A stretch of 64,000 nucleotides of DNA. Source: Thermosynechococcaceae cyanobacterium Okahandja. GTDB taxonomy: Bacteria > Cyanobacteriota > Cyanobacteriia > Thermosynechococcales > Thermosynechococcaceae. Where the stretch lies: assembly GCA_041530395.1 (NCBI GenBank), contig CP136945.1, forward strand, positions 2,728,001 through 2,792,000, written 5' to 3'. Of the stretch, positions 44,917 to 53,620 are shown piece after piece (within the stretch, counting starts at the first letter, position 1; each line of letters opens with the position of its first letter). The notes beneath the pieces are model-generated. The model had not been told where the DNA came from, ran no database searches, and was given only the letters and a program-made list of their open reading frames with translations. The translations under genes and the position numbers were made by a program.

Positions 44917-46428
44917 ATGCAAACAGGGATGATTACCATTGGCAAGCGTCAGGTAGGCTGGCGCTGTCGGGATGGCATCGTTCGTAGTTTTGGTGCCGAT
45001 GGCGGCGCTGATCCTGCCCACGTTGATGAGTTATTCCGAGAGTTTGGCCAAGAGCGCGGTCAGCACGATGCTAAATCTCGGCATGGTGTCCGTTACCTTG
45101 GGGAGGTTGCCTACCAGTACTGCACTGCGCACCAAGACTTTTCTGCCGTCGTTTTGCTGTTGGATCAGGTGGTTTTAGACCAGTGTTTTAGCAACCCCAG
45201 TGAACCCACTGAAATTATTCTTGTGGGAACCGATCAACCCGATACCGTGGCTTGGCAGTTTCGCCGCGATGATACCTGCTGGCTGGCAGCACTGATGGCC
45301 GGTGCCATTCAGCAGCGATACCCCCACATTACCGTCAAAGTGTGGGTGTGCAATCAACCAATTAACAGTATCGAAAATCTGCGTCAATGGGTGGGGCAAC
45401 AGCTTCAGCAGTACTATGAGTATTTACTGCAAAACAATCTTTTAGAAAACTGGTCACTTCACCTTCAGATCAAGGGGTCTGTGCCGCAACTGTCCAGTGC
45501 GGTGGAATTGATGGCAGTGCTGGCAATGCGGCAGTTTCCGGTCAGCCACCTCATTCCCGAAGAACCCGTCCCCTTTTTTGCGCCAAGCACGCAATCCGCC
45601 CAGTCTGCCACCACCTTACAAAAGGTGCATTTAGGCCAAGTCTTTTGGCCGCTTGAGCAGCAGCGAATTGAAATGGCATGGCGGCAGGGTCACTTTGTGG
45701 CGGCCACATTCCTTTTAGAGTCCCATCGCAATCGCCATGAAGCACTCTACCAACTTGCTGATCGCCTCGCCATGGCGACAAACTGGCAAATCACGGAAAT
45801 GCTGAAAAAGCTACAGGGAGAACATTGGGTTTATCACAGAGCCACCAAGCGAGTTGTCTCTAGGCAACAACGTCAGCAGTGGCAGCAGGCCATTGAAAAA
45901 CGCTGTCCCCCCAATGCCGAAACGAAAGAAAGCAAGTTTCTCAAGATCTGGGAGTTAGAGTTACTGATTGAACTCAGCTTACGGCAGCAAAATTATACAT
46001 TTGCGTTTATGCAGTTCGCCCAGATGCTCGAGCGGCTGTTGTATTGGCGGTACGAGACCGAAGAATGGGCAAAGCAAGGGTATCTAGATTCAGAGCAGCA
46101 CTCGCCGCCCCAAGCTACAACGTGGCAGCCAGGCCCGGGGTTGGGTTGCCTATGGCACGCATGGCAAAGGTGTCACCACTGTTCAAACGACGATCCAAGG
46201 GTCAATAAGCTTAAACACATTAATGAGTGGAGAAATGGTGTTGTCCATAAGAATAGGTCTATTACCCGCAAGCAACTACAAGACATCGCCGCAACCTCAA
46301 GTGATACTCCAGAGGATATGCATGGGGGGTTAGTAGAGTTTCTGGAGGCGATCGTTCAGCCGCATCCTCGCCCTGACACTGGTGTGGCGCGATCGCTCTA
46401 CGAATGGGGACTCGAGCAATTACGCTGA
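44917..46428 (+). CDS. CARF-like and HEPN domain protein (Csm6/Csx1-like RNase candidate)
   Basis: 503 residues. A Rossmann-like CARF region runs from about 78 to 240: PTEIILVGTDQP (first strand-loop), ITVKVWVCNQP, then the ligand-loop-like IKGSVPQLSSAVELMAVLA. A helical middle follows. Near the C-terminus HINEWRNGVVHKN gives R439-x4-H444, the HEPN RNase motif. The layout fits type III accessory RNases switched on by cyclic oligoadenylate. The first ~75 residues (GKRQVGWRCRDGIVRSFG) are not explained. ATG 44917 has GAGGG upstream. Cas10, the maker of the signal, is not in the window. Confidence 0.72.
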   Translation: MQTGMITIGKRQVGWRCRDGIVRSFGADGGADPAHVDELFREFGQERGQHDAKSRHGVRYLGEVAYQYCTAHQDFSAVVLLLDQVVLDQCFSNPSEPTEIILVGTDQPDTVAWQFRRDDTCWLAALMAGAIQQRYPHITVKVWVCNQPINSIENLRQWVGQQLQQYYEYLLQNNLLENWSLHLQIKGSVPQLSSAVELMAVLAMRQFPVSHLIPEEPVPFFAPSTQSAQSATTLQKVHLGQVFWPLEQQRIEMAWRQGHFVAATFLLESHRNRHEALYQLADRLAMATNWQITEMLKKLQGEHWVYHRATKRVVSRQQRQQWQQAIEKRCPPNAETKESKFLKIWELELLIELSLRQQNYTFAFMQFAQMLERLLYWRYETEEWAKQGYLDSEQHSPPQATTWQPGPGLGCLWHAWQRCHHCSNDDPRVNKLKHINEWRNGVVHKNRSITRKQLQDIAATSSDTPEDMHGGLVEFLEAIVQPHPRPDTGVARSLYEWGLEQLR

Positions 46429-46467
46429 CAGCACCAGCCGTAAGATCTATCTTCTTTCTAGGGAAGG

Positions 46468-47712
46468 TTATTGAGGGGAACGTGACAAAATACTGGGGCG
46501 AATTTTATCCCCGTCCTGCAACGGCCGTCCCGATCGCACCACGTAGCGATCGCCCACGTCTAAGCCACTTAGAATTTCAACTTTGCCTTGGCGACGCTGG
46601 CCAAGCCGTACCTGCCGCTCAACGACGCGATCGCCCACCACCACAAAGACAGTGCCTTTGCGGGAGGAGAGCCGCCCTTCCTCGGCACCCGCCAAAGCGG
46701 TTTCGGAAATTAGCAGGCGGGGCGCATTGGCCGCCCTAAAGGTCACTCGCGCTAGCAGGCCACTGCCAAGGCGCTCGTCGCTATTATCAATTAGAATTTC
46801 AACAGGGATCAGCCGCGCATCTGCCGCTGCGGGCGAAATACGGCTAATCCGCCCCTTGTAGGTGCGATTGGGAACTGCATCAAACGTCAATGTGGCCTCT
46901 TGACCGGGGGCAAGTCGTCCTAGTTCTCGTTCCGACACCTCGACGATGACCCGCAACTGCTGTAAATCTCCTAAACGGAGTGCCTCACCCCCGGGTTGCA
47001 ACAGGTTCCCCACTTCCGTCAGGCGCTCGAGGACGATGCCATTCAGGGGCGATCGCATGAGGGCATAGCTAAGCCGCGCCCGCGCCTGTTGAACAAAGGC
47101 TGTCTGCGCTTGGACGCGCCCTTGAGCAACCGCCACCCCTTGCTGCGCCGTGATCACTTCCGCTTGGCGCGATCGCAACACTTGCCGCGCCGTCTGTGCC
47201 GCTGTACGAGCTTGCTCTGCCGCCTGAGCAGACACGGCACCATCCTGAAGCAAGGTTTCGAGGCGTTGGGCATCGCTTTCTGCCTGCTGCAACAGTAACC
47301 GCGCCTCTTCTACAGCAGTACGGGCACGATTCACCGCCGCCTGTGCCTGAATGACCTCATTGCGACGTGCCGCCAACTCCGCTTCTGCCTCAAAGACGGC
47401 GGTTTTCAGCACAATGGGATCAACTTCCGCCAAAACCTGTCCAGCGCGGACGCGATCGCCCACATCGACCCCTAAGCGCACCACTTGCCCTTCCACTTGC
47501 GATCGCACCATGACATCGCGATAGGGGCGGGTCGTTCCCGTGAAGGTTGTTTCTCCGTCTAATTGCCCGAGGGCGGCAACGGCAATATCTACCGCCACAC
47601 CATTTTCTTCAGGCCGTGCGACAGCGGGCGGATCTAAGCGGTTCATTGCTGACTGGCAGCCCCCCAAGAGCACGCCGATGGCGATCGCCCCCATTAGCCC
47701 TTTGCCAATCAT
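46468..47712 (-). CDS. RND efflux periplasmic adaptor (HlyD/MFP family) lipoprotein
   Basis: 414 residues. Lipobox VLLGGCQS, a biotinyl-lipoyl half-motif (VRSQVEGQVVRLGVDVGDRV), a long alpha-helical hairpin rich in Ala/Glu/Gln (TAVFEAEAELAARRNEVIQ onward), the second lipoyl half (LMRSPLNGIVLERLTEVGNL) and beta-barrel/MP domains. It would link an inner-membrane RND pump to an outer-membrane channel. The pump gene is not adjacent: the left neighbour is the CARF gene and the right is a TnpB element. Confidence 0.9.
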   Translation of the reverse strand: MIGKGLMGAIAIGVLLGGCQSAMNRLDPPAVARPEENGVAVDIAVAALGQLDGETTFTGTTRPYRDVMVRSQVEGQVVRLGVDVGDRVRAGQVLAEVDPIVLKTAVFEAEAELAARRNEVIQAQAAVNRARTAVEEARLLLQQAESDAQRLETLLQDGAVSAQAAEQARTAAQTARQVLRSRQAEVITAQQGVAVAQGRVQAQTAFVQQARARLSYALMRSPLNGIVLERLTEVGNLLQPGGEALRLGDLQQLRVIVEVSERELGRLAPGQEATLTFDAVPNRTYKGRISRISPAAADARLIPVEILIDNSDERLGSGLLARVTFRAANAPRLLISETALAGAEEGRLSSRKGTVFVVVGDRVVERQVRLGQRRQGKVEILSGLDVGDRYVVRSGRPLQDGDKIRPSILSRSPQ

Positions 47713-47767
47713 TCCATACCCCCCAAGCCACGCATTTTTGTCCTCAGGGTATCACACCGTGCTTAAC

Positions 47768-48815
47768 TAATGAGGGGTTCGGGGACCGATAAGTCCCGCG
47801 CTAGTCGGGATACATGGACGCCCCGCGCTTCTCGATTCCCCACGATGGGGATGAGACAAGCATTTACCAGTAGGCATGGTTTGCGGTCAACTGTCGCTAT
47901 GCTGACCATGAACTACTGTGTTTCCTCAGTTCAAGGACAACCCTATCAAGGGCAATGTTATCAAGCTGCCCAAGATCGGGGAAGTGCGTATCAACCTGCA
48001 TCGACCCATCCCTGACGGGTTCAAGGTGAAGCAGGTGAGGGTCGTGTCCAGAGTACGGGGGACGCAATGGTACGTTGTGGTCACCATCGAGTCGGACGTG
48101 TCGATTCCTGACCCTCCAGTTCATGGTCGGGCCATTGGCATTGACCTTGGATTGGAGCGATTCTTCACCCTTTCGGATGGCAGTTTCTACAAGCGACCCA
48201 AGTTGTTCAAGTCGGAGCAAGGCAAGCTGAAATTGCTGCAACGCAGAGCGGCGAGAAAACAAAAAGGGTCTCGAAACTGGGAAAAGGCTCAAACGAAAGT
48301 GGCTAAACAGCACCATCGGATAGCGAACCGTCGGCAAGACTTTCATCTGAAGACGGCACATCAACTGTGTGACCACGCTCAAACCATCTTTGCCGAAGAC
48401 CTGAGCACCGAAGGGTTAACGCGGGGGATGCTGCGAAAGGAATGTGTGGATGCCGCTTTTGGACAGTTTTTATCTCTGCTGGCATGGGTGTGCTGGAAAC
48501 GTGGGGTGTACTTTGCGAAAGTCAACCCCAACGGCACCAGTCAAACCTGCCCTAAGTGCCTTGTTACCGTAAGGAAAGAGTTGGGCATCAGAGAGCATGA
48601 TTGTCCGGAGTGTGGGTATCGGACGCATCGTGACCATGCGGCGGCAGAGAGGGTGTTGCATCGTGGATTAGAGAACGTAGTAGCCCAGGGACGCTGGGGA
48701 AGGGAAACCGCCTGTCAAGTCGGTCTGTCGGGGGTCTCTGACCTAGACAAGTGGCGTGGGGCAGGAATGCCCAATCGTGAGGTTGGGGGCAGGGTCAGCG
48801 TCGGGAGGATGTCAC
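47768..48815 (+). mobile_element. Family A TnpB element, copy 3 (1048 bp, 5'-deleted tnpB)
   Basis: TTAAC (47763-47767) then TAATGAGGGGTTCGGGG at the left, GGGAGGATGTCAC ending at 48815 at the right. The first three bases of the left tip differ from other copies (TAAT against TTTT). Like copy 2 it lacks the GGTTGGG-flanked hairpin near the right end. It lies 38 bases before hisH. Confidence 0.88.
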
Positions 48816-48853
48816 AGAGAGATACAATACGAGGGGCGCTCAGGAGACCCGCC
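47899..48853 (+). pseudogene. tnpB with frameshifting N-terminal deletion, open into hisH
   Basis: ATG CTG ACC ATG AAC TAC at 47899 is the tnpB start, but about 121 codons are missing and the junction shifts the frame. The remaining frame is open from GTG 47918, equal to V128 of copy 1. It keeps the RuvC motifs GIDLGLE, FAEDLS and HRDHAAA and the zinc ribbon, but lacks the N-terminal recognition region. The copy 1 stop is CAG here, so translation can continue through the right end and in frame into hisH. Confidence 0.85.
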
Positions 48854-49507
48854 GTGACTGCTCCAACAATTGCTATCCTTGACTACGACATGGGGAACCT
48901 CCATTCGGTGGCTAAAGCCCTTGATTTGGTGGGAGCTACACCCATCGTCAGCGATCGCCCCGCCGAAATACGGAGAGCCAATGCGGTTGTTTTACCCGGT
49001 GTCGGTGCCTTTGACCCAGCCATGGCGCACCTGCAGGAGCGGGAGCTCATACCGGTGATCCATGACGTGATTCGTAAGGGGGTGCCGTTCTTGGGCATTT
49101 GCTTGGGGCTGCAAGTGCTATTTGAGGCCAGTGCAGAGGGGACAGCCGCTGGCTTGGGGGTTTTTCCGGGCAGGGTAAGGCGCTTTCCTTCTACCCCCAA
49201 CCTCACCATTCCCCACATGGGCTGGAATCAACTCCTCCTTACCTCAAAAGAACTGCCGCTTTGGCAGGGCTTACCAGCGCAACCTTGGGTGTACTTTGTC
49301 CACTCTTATTTTGTTGAACCGGCTGAGCCACACTTGGTGGCCGCTAACGTGCAGCACGGTAACTATACGGTTACGGCGGCCATTGCCCACCAGAACGTCT
49401 TTGCCTGCCAGTTTCACCCCGAAAAATCCGGCACGACCGGCCTAAAAATACTCGCAAATTTTGTCGGCGTTGTGCGGCAGTCTGCCTGCGGGGCGATCGC
49501 CCCCTAG
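48854..49507 (+). CDS. hisH: Imidazole glycerol phosphate synthase, glutamine amidotransferase subunit
   Basis: Class I glutaminase that feeds ammonia to HisF in histidine synthesis. 217 residues: IAILDYDMGNLHSVAKAL, the nucleophile in FLGICLGLQVLFEAS, and the His-Glu pair in QFHPEKSG. GTG 48854 is chosen for the family start and AGGAG at 48842-48846; the frame continues upstream into the tnpB remnant. A TACAAT at 48823-48828 may be a new -10 box. The original promoter region was displaced by the element. Confidence 0.94.
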   Translation: MTAPTIAILDYDMGNLHSVAKALDLVGATPIVSDRPAEIRRANAVVLPGVGAFDPAMAHLQERELIPVIHDVIRKGVPFLGICLGLQVLFEASAEGTAAGLGVFPGRVRRFPSTPNLTIPHMGWNQLLLTSKELPLWQGLPAQPWVYFVHSYFVEPAEPHLVAANVQHGNYTVTAAIAHQNVFACQFHPEKSGTTGLKILANFVGVVRQSACGAIAP

Positions 49508-49562
49508 CCCACACCAACCCTGCTCCATAATGAGGATGGTTTGCAAAAAATCAGGGGGTCAA

Positions 49563-49582
49563 CTATTAATTATTCTCAATAA
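49563..49582 (+). promoter_or_regulatory. Possible Fur-family site upstream of furA
   Basis: CTATTAATTATTCTCAATAA, about 80 bases before the furA start. It contains ATTATTCTCAAT, similar to half of a Fur box, but the palindrome is weak. FurA autoregulation is usual in cyanobacteria. Confidence 0.3.
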
Positions 49583-49657
49583 GCCTCAATTCTTGCAAAT
49601 AAGCCCGTGGGTCGGTTATCATGCGAACCATAACCCGGCGGACTGAGCGAATCTCCT

Positions 49658-50179
49658 ATGCCACTTTACACAGCAGCAGCCCTCAAAGCCGAACTCAATG
49701 ATAAAGGGTGGCGGTTAACACCCCAGCGGGAAACCATTCTCAATATTTTCCAGAATTTGCCCAAGGGCAATCATTTAAGCGCCGAAGATTTGCACCACGA
49801 ATTACGCAAGCAAGGCCATTCCATTAGCCTGTCCACGGTGTACCGCACCGTCAAGTTAATGTCGCGGATGGGCATTTTGCGGGAATTAGAATTGGCGGAA
49901 GGTCATAAGCACTACGAGTTAAATACCATGTCCCCCCACCACCACCATCACATGGTGTGTGTGCAATGCAACCGGACGACAGAATTTGACAATGATTCGA
50001 TTTTGAAGCAAGCCCTCAAGCAAACCGATAAGTACGGTCTGCAAATGATTGATTGTCAGCTCACTATTTATACCATTTGCCCTGAGGCTCTACGACGCGG
50101 TTATCCGGGGTTGCCCGAGAACTGGATGTGCAGTAGCGCGATCGCCCACGGTGCCGAGCCACCCTCCCGCGCAAAATGA
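49658..50179 (+). CDS. furA: Ferric uptake regulator FurA
   Basis: Iron-sensing repressor. 173 residues: winged helix GWRLTPQRETILNIFQNLPKGNHLS-type start (seen as TPQRETILNIF), ISLSTVYRTVKLMSRMGI, then metal residues HKHYELN, HHHHHMVCVQCN and DCQLTIYTICPEA. The LPKGNHLSAEDLHHEL segment points to FurA, not Zur or PerR. The second CxxC of many FurA proteins is reduced to a single Cys (CPEA), and a C-terminal tail of about 25 residues is extra. Stop overlaps the DUF2808 gene as ATGA. Confidence 0.9.
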   Translation: MPLYTAAALKAELNDKGWRLTPQRETILNIFQNLPKGNHLSAEDLHHELRKQGHSISLSTVYRTVKLMSRMGILRELELAEGHKHYELNTMSPHHHHHMVCVQCNRTTEFDNDSILKQALKQTDKYGLQMIDCQLTIYTICPEALRRGYPGLPENWMCSSAIAHGAEPPSRAK

Positions 50180-50709
50180 TCAAATCCCTTATTGGCTTAG
50201 GTATTGCCTTGCTCGCCCCGGCAGCCATAGCGGTGGAGTTCCCCGATGGCCGGGTGGCCTTTGATCAGCCGCCAATTTTTGCTGAAGCCAATACCCCCTA
50301 CCCGCAAGTTTGGTTCCCTAGCCCCATCTATAACTTCATTTTGCGGGTGCCGGATGCGGCGGGTGAACCCCTTGAGCGCCTTGAAATTCAGCAGTTGCCG
50401 TCCCAGGAAACCCTTTATTTTCAGCCCCAACGCACCCGGGCCTTTGTGGGGACACGCCCGCGGCAGCGGATTTCCTTGGGTGAGGTGGTCTTTGACCCCG
50501 ATAACCAACTGCTTCAGATGACCTTTGATCCACCGGTGCCTCCGGGGACGTACCTGCGGGTAGAGGTCTCGCCAGTGCGTAACCCCCAGTGGGCGGGGGT
50601 CTATTTGTTTGGGGTCACGGCATTTCCGCGGGGGGGAGCGTTGGCCATTGGCCAGTATATTGGTACCGGGCGCTTGCAATTTTACCGTGGCTCAAACTTT
50701 CTCTTCTGA
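50176..50709 (+). CDS. Exported DUF2808 domain protein
   Basis: 177 residues with signal peptide (MIKSLIGLGIALLAPAAIA). The body (PIYNFILRVPDAAGEPL, LQMTFDPPVPPGTYLRVEV, AGVYLFGVTAFPRG) matches the cyanobacterial DUF2808 family, secreted beta-rich proteins of unknown role. ATGA overlap with furA suggests coupling to iron-responsive expression. Confidence 0.85.
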   Translation: MIKSLIGLGIALLAPAAIAVEFPDGRVAFDQPPIFAEANTPYPQVWFPSPIYNFILRVPDAAGEPLERLEIQQLPSQETLYFQPQRTRAFVGTRPRQRISLGEVVFDPDNQLLQMTFDPPVPPGTYLRVEVSPVRNPQWAGVYLFGVTAFPRGGALAIGQYIGTGRLQFYRGSNFLF

Positions 50710-50710
50710 T

Positions 50711-51607
50711 ATGACAATGGCGAGTCTGCCGCCGCCGCTACAACCGGGCGATCGCCTTGGGGTGGCCTTCCCTAGCGGCGTTCTGCGGGAACAAACCGCC
50801 TTTTGGCAGGGGGTCGCCTGTTGGCAGGCTCAGGGGTATGAGGTGGTAGTGGATGAAGCCGCCTTTCAGGGGTGGGGCTATCTTGCGGGTTCCGATGCCC
50901 AACGGCGCGATCGCCTCCGTCACTTATTGCAAGATAGTACTATTAAAGGGATTCTCTGTGGCCGTGGCGGTTTTGGTAGCACCCGCTTACTCGAAGCATG
51001 GGAGTGGTGCCCTAGCCCGCCCAAATGGCTCATTGGCTTTTCCGACATTACGGCGCTGCTGTGGAGCTATGCCAGCCACGGGGTTGCCGGTGTTCATGGG
51101 CCGGTGCTCACCACGCTGGCTGCCGAACCCCTCTGGAGTCAGACGCGGCTGTTTCAGTGTGTGCAACGGCAACCGTTACCCCCCCTCTTCGGTACCGGCT
51201 GGGGCGGCGGCCAAGTTCAAGGATGGCTACTGCCGGGCAATCTCACGGTGGCCACCCATTTGCTGGGTACCCCCGACTGTCCCGATTTCAAGAATGTGAT
51301 TCTTGCCTTAGAGGACGTGGGGGAAGCCCCCTACCGCATTGATCGGATGCTGACCCAGTGGCGACGCAGTGGGGCGCTCCAGCAGGTGAAAGGCATTGCC
51401 TTGGGGCGGTTTAGCCGCTGTGAGGACATGGCCACCCAACCCAACTTTCGTGTTCTCGACGTTCTTGGCGATCGCCTCGCAGATTTAGGCATTCCCATTG
51501 TCAGTGATCTGCCCTTTGGCCATGAGGGGGTCAATGCCGCCTTGCCCGTTGGCGTGCCTGCCGAACTCGACGGCGATCGCGGCCAGTTACGGCTGCTGAC
51601 CCCGTGA
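50711..51607 (+). CDS. ldcA: LD-carboxypeptidase (S66 family)
   Basis: Cleaves tetrapeptides in murein recycling. 298 residues from MTMASLPPPLQPGDRLGVAFPSG. The Ser nucleophile is in IGFSDITALLWS, the triad Glu in LEDVGEAPYRIDRML and the His in GHEGVNAALPVG. Starts 1 base after the DUF2808 stop; the frame is open upstream inside that gene but this is not family sequence. Confidence 0.9.
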   Translation: MTMASLPPPLQPGDRLGVAFPSGVLREQTAFWQGVACWQAQGYEVVVDEAAFQGWGYLAGSDAQRRDRLRHLLQDSTIKGILCGRGGFGSTRLLEAWEWCPSPPKWLIGFSDITALLWSYASHGVAGVHGPVLTTLAAEPLWSQTRLFQCVQRQPLPPLFGTGWGGGQVQGWLLPGNLTVATHLLGTPDCPDFKNVILALEDVGEAPYRIDRMLTQWRRSGALQQVKGIALGRFSRCEDMATQPNFRVLDVLGDRLADLGIPIVSDLPFGHEGVNAALPVGVPAELDGDRGQLRLLTP

Positions 51608-51923
51608 ATGACCCGGTGCTAATGTTTGCCTAGCCGTGAACGTTTGCCAACCCGCTCAGGGGTCATCCCCTTAGCTTTGCCCTATACTTGTGTCTAGTTT
51701 TAATGATCTTGGCATTTGGCACCCCCAAGCAAGCAGCAACACTGCCCAGCCAACCGCATTCCCGTTTAGTATGGAAGGTGAGGTGCTAAAAAAAATCTAG
51801 CGCCTATTCGTCTGATATATTGACGGTGGCTATACCCTTTTTCTCAGATCACCATGGGCTAGGTTCGTCTCCAGTAAATTCCGTTGTGTATAAGTATGTG
51901 CATTAGATAAGAGGTCAAGGGCT
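51608..51923. other. Intergenic region upstream of the hmpF-like gene
   Basis: 316 bases without a gene. A run of eight A is at 51789. Possible promoter pieces are TTGACGGTGGCTATAC near 51823 and TATAAG/TAGATA close to the start codon. No terminator with a T-run is seen. Nothing else recognised. Confidence 0.4.
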
Positions 51924-53606
51924 GTGCAGTATCTCGCGGAAGTCATTAAAAAAACGGGTTTCATGGGTACGAAATCCGAATTAAAGCTTCTCATGCGCGA
52001 ACAATCTGGATATTGGCACCCTATTTCCCAAAACGAGGAAACCATCGCCTTTGACAACAGCCGTGACTACGGTAATGGGGTGCTCGTGTTTGTGGAGATT
52101 GCTGCCAACCGGCAAATCCAAAACGTCGATGAAGCCTCGCGACGCTTAACCGGTATTTTGCACGGCTTTACACGGATGCGGGAGCGCTTCCAAAGCCAAG
52201 AAGAAGAAATTGAAGGGTGGAAACAGTCCCTATCGTACCAAGCCGAGGCCCTAAACCAGCGGGAAGCAGAATTTGAAATTCGCCGTGAAGAACTACAAGA
52301 GCTAGAAGCGCAAATTGCCAACTACGAACAACAGCTTGCGGAACTCAATAAACTACGTTCAGAGTTAATGGGTGAGGAAGAGCGCATTCAAGCGGAGCGC
52401 CAGAACCTCGAAAACCTGCGCCACCAGGTTCACCAAGAGCAGCAGCGCTGGGAGCAATTAAAATCCAGTCATAGCGTTGGCCTCTCGCCTGAGCAGATTC
52501 GCCAAGTGGATACCATTCTGCAACAACTGAGCGAGAGCCTCAATGGCAGTAACAATAGCGAGCTAGGCCACTGCCTACAGGTGTTGGAGCAACAGCAAGC
52601 CCTATTAACCCAGTACTGGCAGCAACTAGAGCAAATTGATCAAGACGTTGCCCAGCGGCAAGCGACCCTTGAGCAGCAACTCCAAGCCTTCCGCGACCAA
52701 GAACAGGCATGGCACACCGCCCAGGAACAATTTTGGCAAGATAGCCGCGCGATCGCCCTGCAAGAAGAACTCTGCCGCTACAAGCAATCGGTTCTCGAGA
52801 AAGAGCGACACCTCCTCGCTCAGCAAGAAGACATGATTCAACAGATGCGGCAGGCCATGGTCAGTGACCTTACCGAAGTGGTTGATGTCAACGCCCTCAT
52901 GAAAATGGCCATGGAGGATCTCGAAAAAGAAGTCGCCAATCGGGGTAACGACTTAAGGCGCGCCTCTGCCTTTGTGAACGATCAAGAAGAAGAACTTAAA
53001 ATGGCTCTCGAGTCCTTGATGGAACTCGAGCAAAAAGTGAAAGAGGCCAGTGACTTTGACCGCCTCCAGCTTGCTGCGGAACTTGAAGACGAACGGCAGC
53101 GGTGTAACCTCCTCAACCAAGCCCTCGAAGGCCAGCGGCAAAACATTCGCGAAAAAGAAGCCACCTATAAAATTTACTGCCAAGTGCTAGAAGCCCGCCG
53201 CGATCCCGCCTCACAGCAGGGGATTAGTCTGATTCCCATTCTCAGCGAACTAGAAAAACAGTTCCAAGAGTATGGTGTTGCCGTGAACCAATTAGCCGAA
53301 GAACTCCAGCACGCCTACACCGACCTCGAAAGTTTGCGCCACGACCTTGAAGAACGCCGCAAGCAGCAACAGCAGCAGCGGGATCAGCTTACCCAGAAAG
53401 AGCAAACCCTGATTGAAGAACAGCGGCTGATTGCCGCCAAGCGAGGCCAAGCAGAGCTACTGCGAGAATTCTTACAACCCGTGCAGGATCGCCTCAACCA
53501 ACTGCGCCAGTCCCTAGAGGATCTCAGAAGTAACCAACTCAATGGCCGCTCTGGTGCCCTCATTTCCGAACTCCAGCAGGTGGTCATGAATCTGGGGCAG
53601 CAATAG
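51924..53606 (+). CDS. hmpF: Large coiled-coil protein, HmpF-like motility factor
   Basis: 560 residues: a short globular N-terminus (MQYLAEVIKKTGFMGTKSEL, LLMREQSGYWHPI) followed by almost continuous coiled coil with Glu/Gln heptads from residue 85 to the end. The N-terminal pattern matches HmpF, a filament-forming protein needed for type IV pilus motility in filamentous cyanobacteria and conserved in unicellular ones. GTG start with AAGGG just upstream. The family call is from memory of the N-terminal motif. Confidence 0.7.
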   Translation: MQYLAEVIKKTGFMGTKSELKLLMREQSGYWHPISQNEETIAFDNSRDYGNGVLVFVEIAANRQIQNVDEASRRLTGILHGFTRMRERFQSQEEEIEGWKQSLSYQAEALNQREAEFEIRREELQELEAQIANYEQQLAELNKLRSELMGEEERIQAERQNLENLRHQVHQEQQRWEQLKSSHSVGLSPEQIRQVDTILQQLSESLNGSNNSELGHCLQVLEQQQALLTQYWQQLEQIDQDVAQRQATLEQQLQAFRDQEQAWHTAQEQFWQDSRAIALQEELCRYKQSVLEKERHLLAQQEDMIQQMRQAMVSDLTEVVDVNALMKMAMEDLEKEVANRGNDLRRASAFVNDQEEELKMALESLMELEQKVKEASDFDRLQLAAELEDERQRCNLLNQALEGQRQNIREKEATYKIYCQVLEARRDPASQQGISLIPILSELEKQFQEYGVAVNQLAEELQHAYTDLESLRHDLEERRKQQQQQRDQLTQKEQTLIEEQRLIAAKRGQAELLREFLQPVQDRLNQLRQSLEDLRSNQLNGRSGALISELQQVVMNLGQQ

Positions 53607-53620
53607 CAGCACGTAACATC

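Noticed and set aside
47918-49507. A genuine evolved TnpB-HisH fusion protein
   Set aside because: The join passes through the element's non-coding right end, and hisH keeps its own GTG with AGGAG; accidental read-through is simpler.
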